From positions 1-64,000 of the forward strand of contig NZ_JARBWD010000001.1 in NCBI RefSeq assembly GCF_030140925.1: a DNA stretch of 64,000 bases. Reading direction: 5' to 3'. Below are positions 62,715-64,000 of the stretch, piece after piece. The notes under the pieces were generated by a model that was not told where the DNA came from, did no database searches, and was given only the letters and a program-made list of their open reading frames with translations. Source of the DNA: Parerythrobacter aestuarii (GTDB lineage: Bacteria > Pseudomonadota > Alphaproteobacteria > Sphingomonadales > Sphingomonadaceae). Made by a program: the position numbers and the translations under genes. Position 1 is the first letter of the stretch; every line of letters starts with the position of its first letter.

Positions 62715-63661
62715 TGCCCGATTTTTCGCCCACCGAATATGCTGTCCCGGCTTTCGTCCTGCTGGTCCTGATCGAAATGGTCTGGGCGAAGTTTCGCCGG
62801 CCCGATGCCTACGAACCGCGCGACACGCTGGTTAGCCTTGCCTTCGGGTTGGGCAGCACCGTTGCAGGCGCATTGCTGGGCGGGTTCGCCCTGTGGGTGT
62901 TCCTCGCTGCCTATGAATACCGCGTGTTTGACTTCGGTCCTGAATGGTGGGGCGTCTGGTGGGCCTGGCCGCTTTGCTTCGTGCTCGACGACATGCGCTA
63001 TTACTGGGTGCATCGCGCCGGGCACCGTATCCGCTGGTTTTGGGCAAGCCATGTGAACCACCATTCGAGCCAGCACTACAATCTCAGCACGGCTCTGCGG
63101 CAAAGCTGGACCGGGGCCTTCACGCTGGGCTTTGCCTTTGCCTTGCCGCTGGTCCTGCTGGGCTTCCACCCGGGGATGATCGCCATCTGCTTCGGGTTCA
63201 ACCTGATCTACCAGTTCTGGATCCACACCGAAGCAATCGACCGCATGCCGCGCTGGTTCGAGGCGGTGATGAACACGCCGAGCCACCACCGTGTCCACCA
63301 TGCCACCAACCCACGCTACCTCGACCGCAACTACGCCGGGGTTTTTATCGTGTGGGACAAGATGTTTGGCACATTCGAGCCGGAAACGGACGAAGAGAAG
63401 ATCCGCTACGGCATCGTCAAGCAGCTCGGCAGCTTCAACCTGCTGTGGGCGGTGTTCCATGAATGGATCGGGATTGCCCAGGACATGTGGGACAGCCCAT
63501 GGAAGCACAAGCTCGGCTACCTCTTGCGCGAACCTGGCTGGACTCACGACGGTAGCCGCGACACTTCGGACACGATCCGGGCCCGGTGGCTGGAGCGGCA
63601 GGGTGGCGAAAATCCGGTTGCTGAACAAAACTCGATTGAAGCGAGCGGCAAGCCTGCGTAA
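62714..63661 (+). CDS. Sterol desaturase family protein (second copy)
   Basis: The 315-residue membrane protein has about four hydrophobic segments and three His clusters: YYWVHRAGHRIRW, SHVNHHSSQHYN and PSHHRVHHATNPRYLDRN, followed by GVFIVWDKMFGTFEPE, which is characteristic of the family. The enzyme is a di-iron oxygenase acting on a lipid; the substrate is not known. It overlaps the small membrane protein gene upstream and precedes a GMC oxidoreductase by 24 bases. Confidence 0.93.
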   Translation: MPDFSPTEYAVPAFVLLVLIEMVWAKFRRPDAYEPRDTLVSLAFGLGSTVAGALLGGFALWVFLAAYEYRVFDFGPEWWGVWWAWPLCFVLDDMRYYWVHRAGHRIRWFWASHVNHHSSQHYNLSTALRQSWTGAFTLGFAFALPLVLLGFHPGMIAICFGFNLIYQFWIHTEAIDRMPRWFEAVMNTPSHHRVHHATNPRYLDRNYAGVFIVWDKMFGTFEPETDEEKIRYGIVKQLGSFNLLWAVFHEWIGIAQDMWDSPWKHKLGYLLREPGWTHDGSRDTSDTIRARWLERQGGENPVAEQNSIEASGKPA

Positions 63662-63685
63662 CGCTTTCCGCAAGAGGAGAGCATA

Positions 63686-64000
63686 ATGAACCAGTACGAC
63701 TACATCGTTATCGGCGGCGGCAGTGCAGGCAGCGCGGTGGCCGGGCGACTGGCGGTGGACGGCACGCGGCAGGTCTGCCTGGTCGAAGCCGGTGGTCGCA
63801 ATAACAACATGCTGGTCAAGACACCGGGCTTCATGCCGTTCCTGCTCAAGAACTCCAACTACCGTTACGAGACCGTACCGCAGAAGGGCCTCAACGGTCG
63901 CATCGGTTACCAGCCGCGTGGCAAGGGTCTGGGCGGATCGAGCGCCATCAACGCGATGGTCTATATCCGCGGCAATCGCTGGGACTATGATAATTGGGCG
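63686..64000 (+). CDS. GMC family oxidoreductase (choline-dehydrogenase-like), 5' end only
   Basis: The first 105 codons are present and the frame is open at the window edge. The FAD-binding Rossmann motif YIVIGGGSAGSAVAGRLA is at the N-terminus, and PRGKGLGGSSAINAMVYIRG is the GMC signature 1. The ATG is preceded by AGAGGAGAG. It is likely cotranscribed with the sterol-desaturase-family gene. Substrate unknown; alcohol or choline oxidation is typical. Confidence 0.93.
   Translation, partial: MNQYDYIVIGGGSAGSAVAGRLAVDGTRQVCLVEAGGRNNNMLVKTPGFMPFLLKNSNYRYETVPQKGLNGRIGYQPRGKGLGGSSAINAMVYIRGNRWDYDNWA

Overview
The window looks like chromosomal DNA of an alphaproteobacterium of the Sphingomonadales, most likely Erythrobacteraceae. 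This is inferred from gene content and order: CtrA and DivK cell-cycle regulators, a hisS-prfA-prmC-DUF4167-lnt-metK series, lptB-rpoN, an acyl carrier protein next to serine palmitoyltransferase (sphingolipid membranes), a Cys-poor DksA, and a high-GC, densely packed genome. No rRNA, tRNA, CRISPR array, insertion sequence or complete prophage was seen. Both edges cut a gene: the 3' end of a YadA-like trimeric autotransporter on the left and the 5' end of a GMC oxidoreductase on the right.

Layout. 1-9,000: autotransporter end, MscS-type channel convergent with a CDC48-like double AAA ATPase, a secreted methyltransferase-like protein, a candidate small RNA, and a CoA-transferase operon (scoA, an embedded HAD-like lipoprotein, scoB, a class III CoA-transferase). 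9,000-17,200 (minus strand): DUF418 membrane protein, metK, lnt, DUF4167 RNA-binding-like protein, prmC, prfA, hisS. 17,300-24,900: ppa, a small membrane protein, lptB, rpoN, ctrA with a motif-rich upstream region, a lipocalin-like protein, trmB and two DUF3592 proteins. 24,900-33,900: ACT regulator, maeB, mutS, DUF202, 3-hydroxyacyl-CoA dehydrogenase, cobalamin adenosyltransferase, HIG1 protein, gluQRS. 34,000-41,400: HNH nuclease, kynABU operon with a low-GC hypothetical gene at its end, DUF4112, an orphan solute-binding lipoprotein, PilZ, DksA, a Sel1-like protein.

41,400-50,100: a tight five-gene operon (DUF3572, HAD, RidA, GDPD, FemAB-like acyltransferase) divergent from divK, then ACP-spt-DUF4431, an aquaporin, a sterol-desaturase-family enzyme divergent from a Crp/Fnr regulator, and a DedA/YqaA protein. 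50,200-56,000: a short phage or GTA-derived pair (hypothetical plus DUF2793), an OmpA porin with a polyproline linker, SodC, a Spinster-like MFS carrier, queC and a DUF3617-like secreted protein. 56,000-64,000: hslO, argF-argD, a double cold-shock-domain protein with a structured leader, a DUF442 phosphatase-like protein, an M20 hydrolase, a second sterol-desaturase-family enzyme and the GMC oxidoreductase.

Most genes are housekeeping or envelope functions. The parts that merit a second look are mainly regulatory or contextual: the candidate sRNA at 4.5 kb, the ctrA control region, the leader of the cold-shock gene, the coupled ACP-spt-DUF4431 unit, the lipoprotein inside the sco operon, and the isolated DUF2793 pair. 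I did not find a convincing wholly new multi-gene system.
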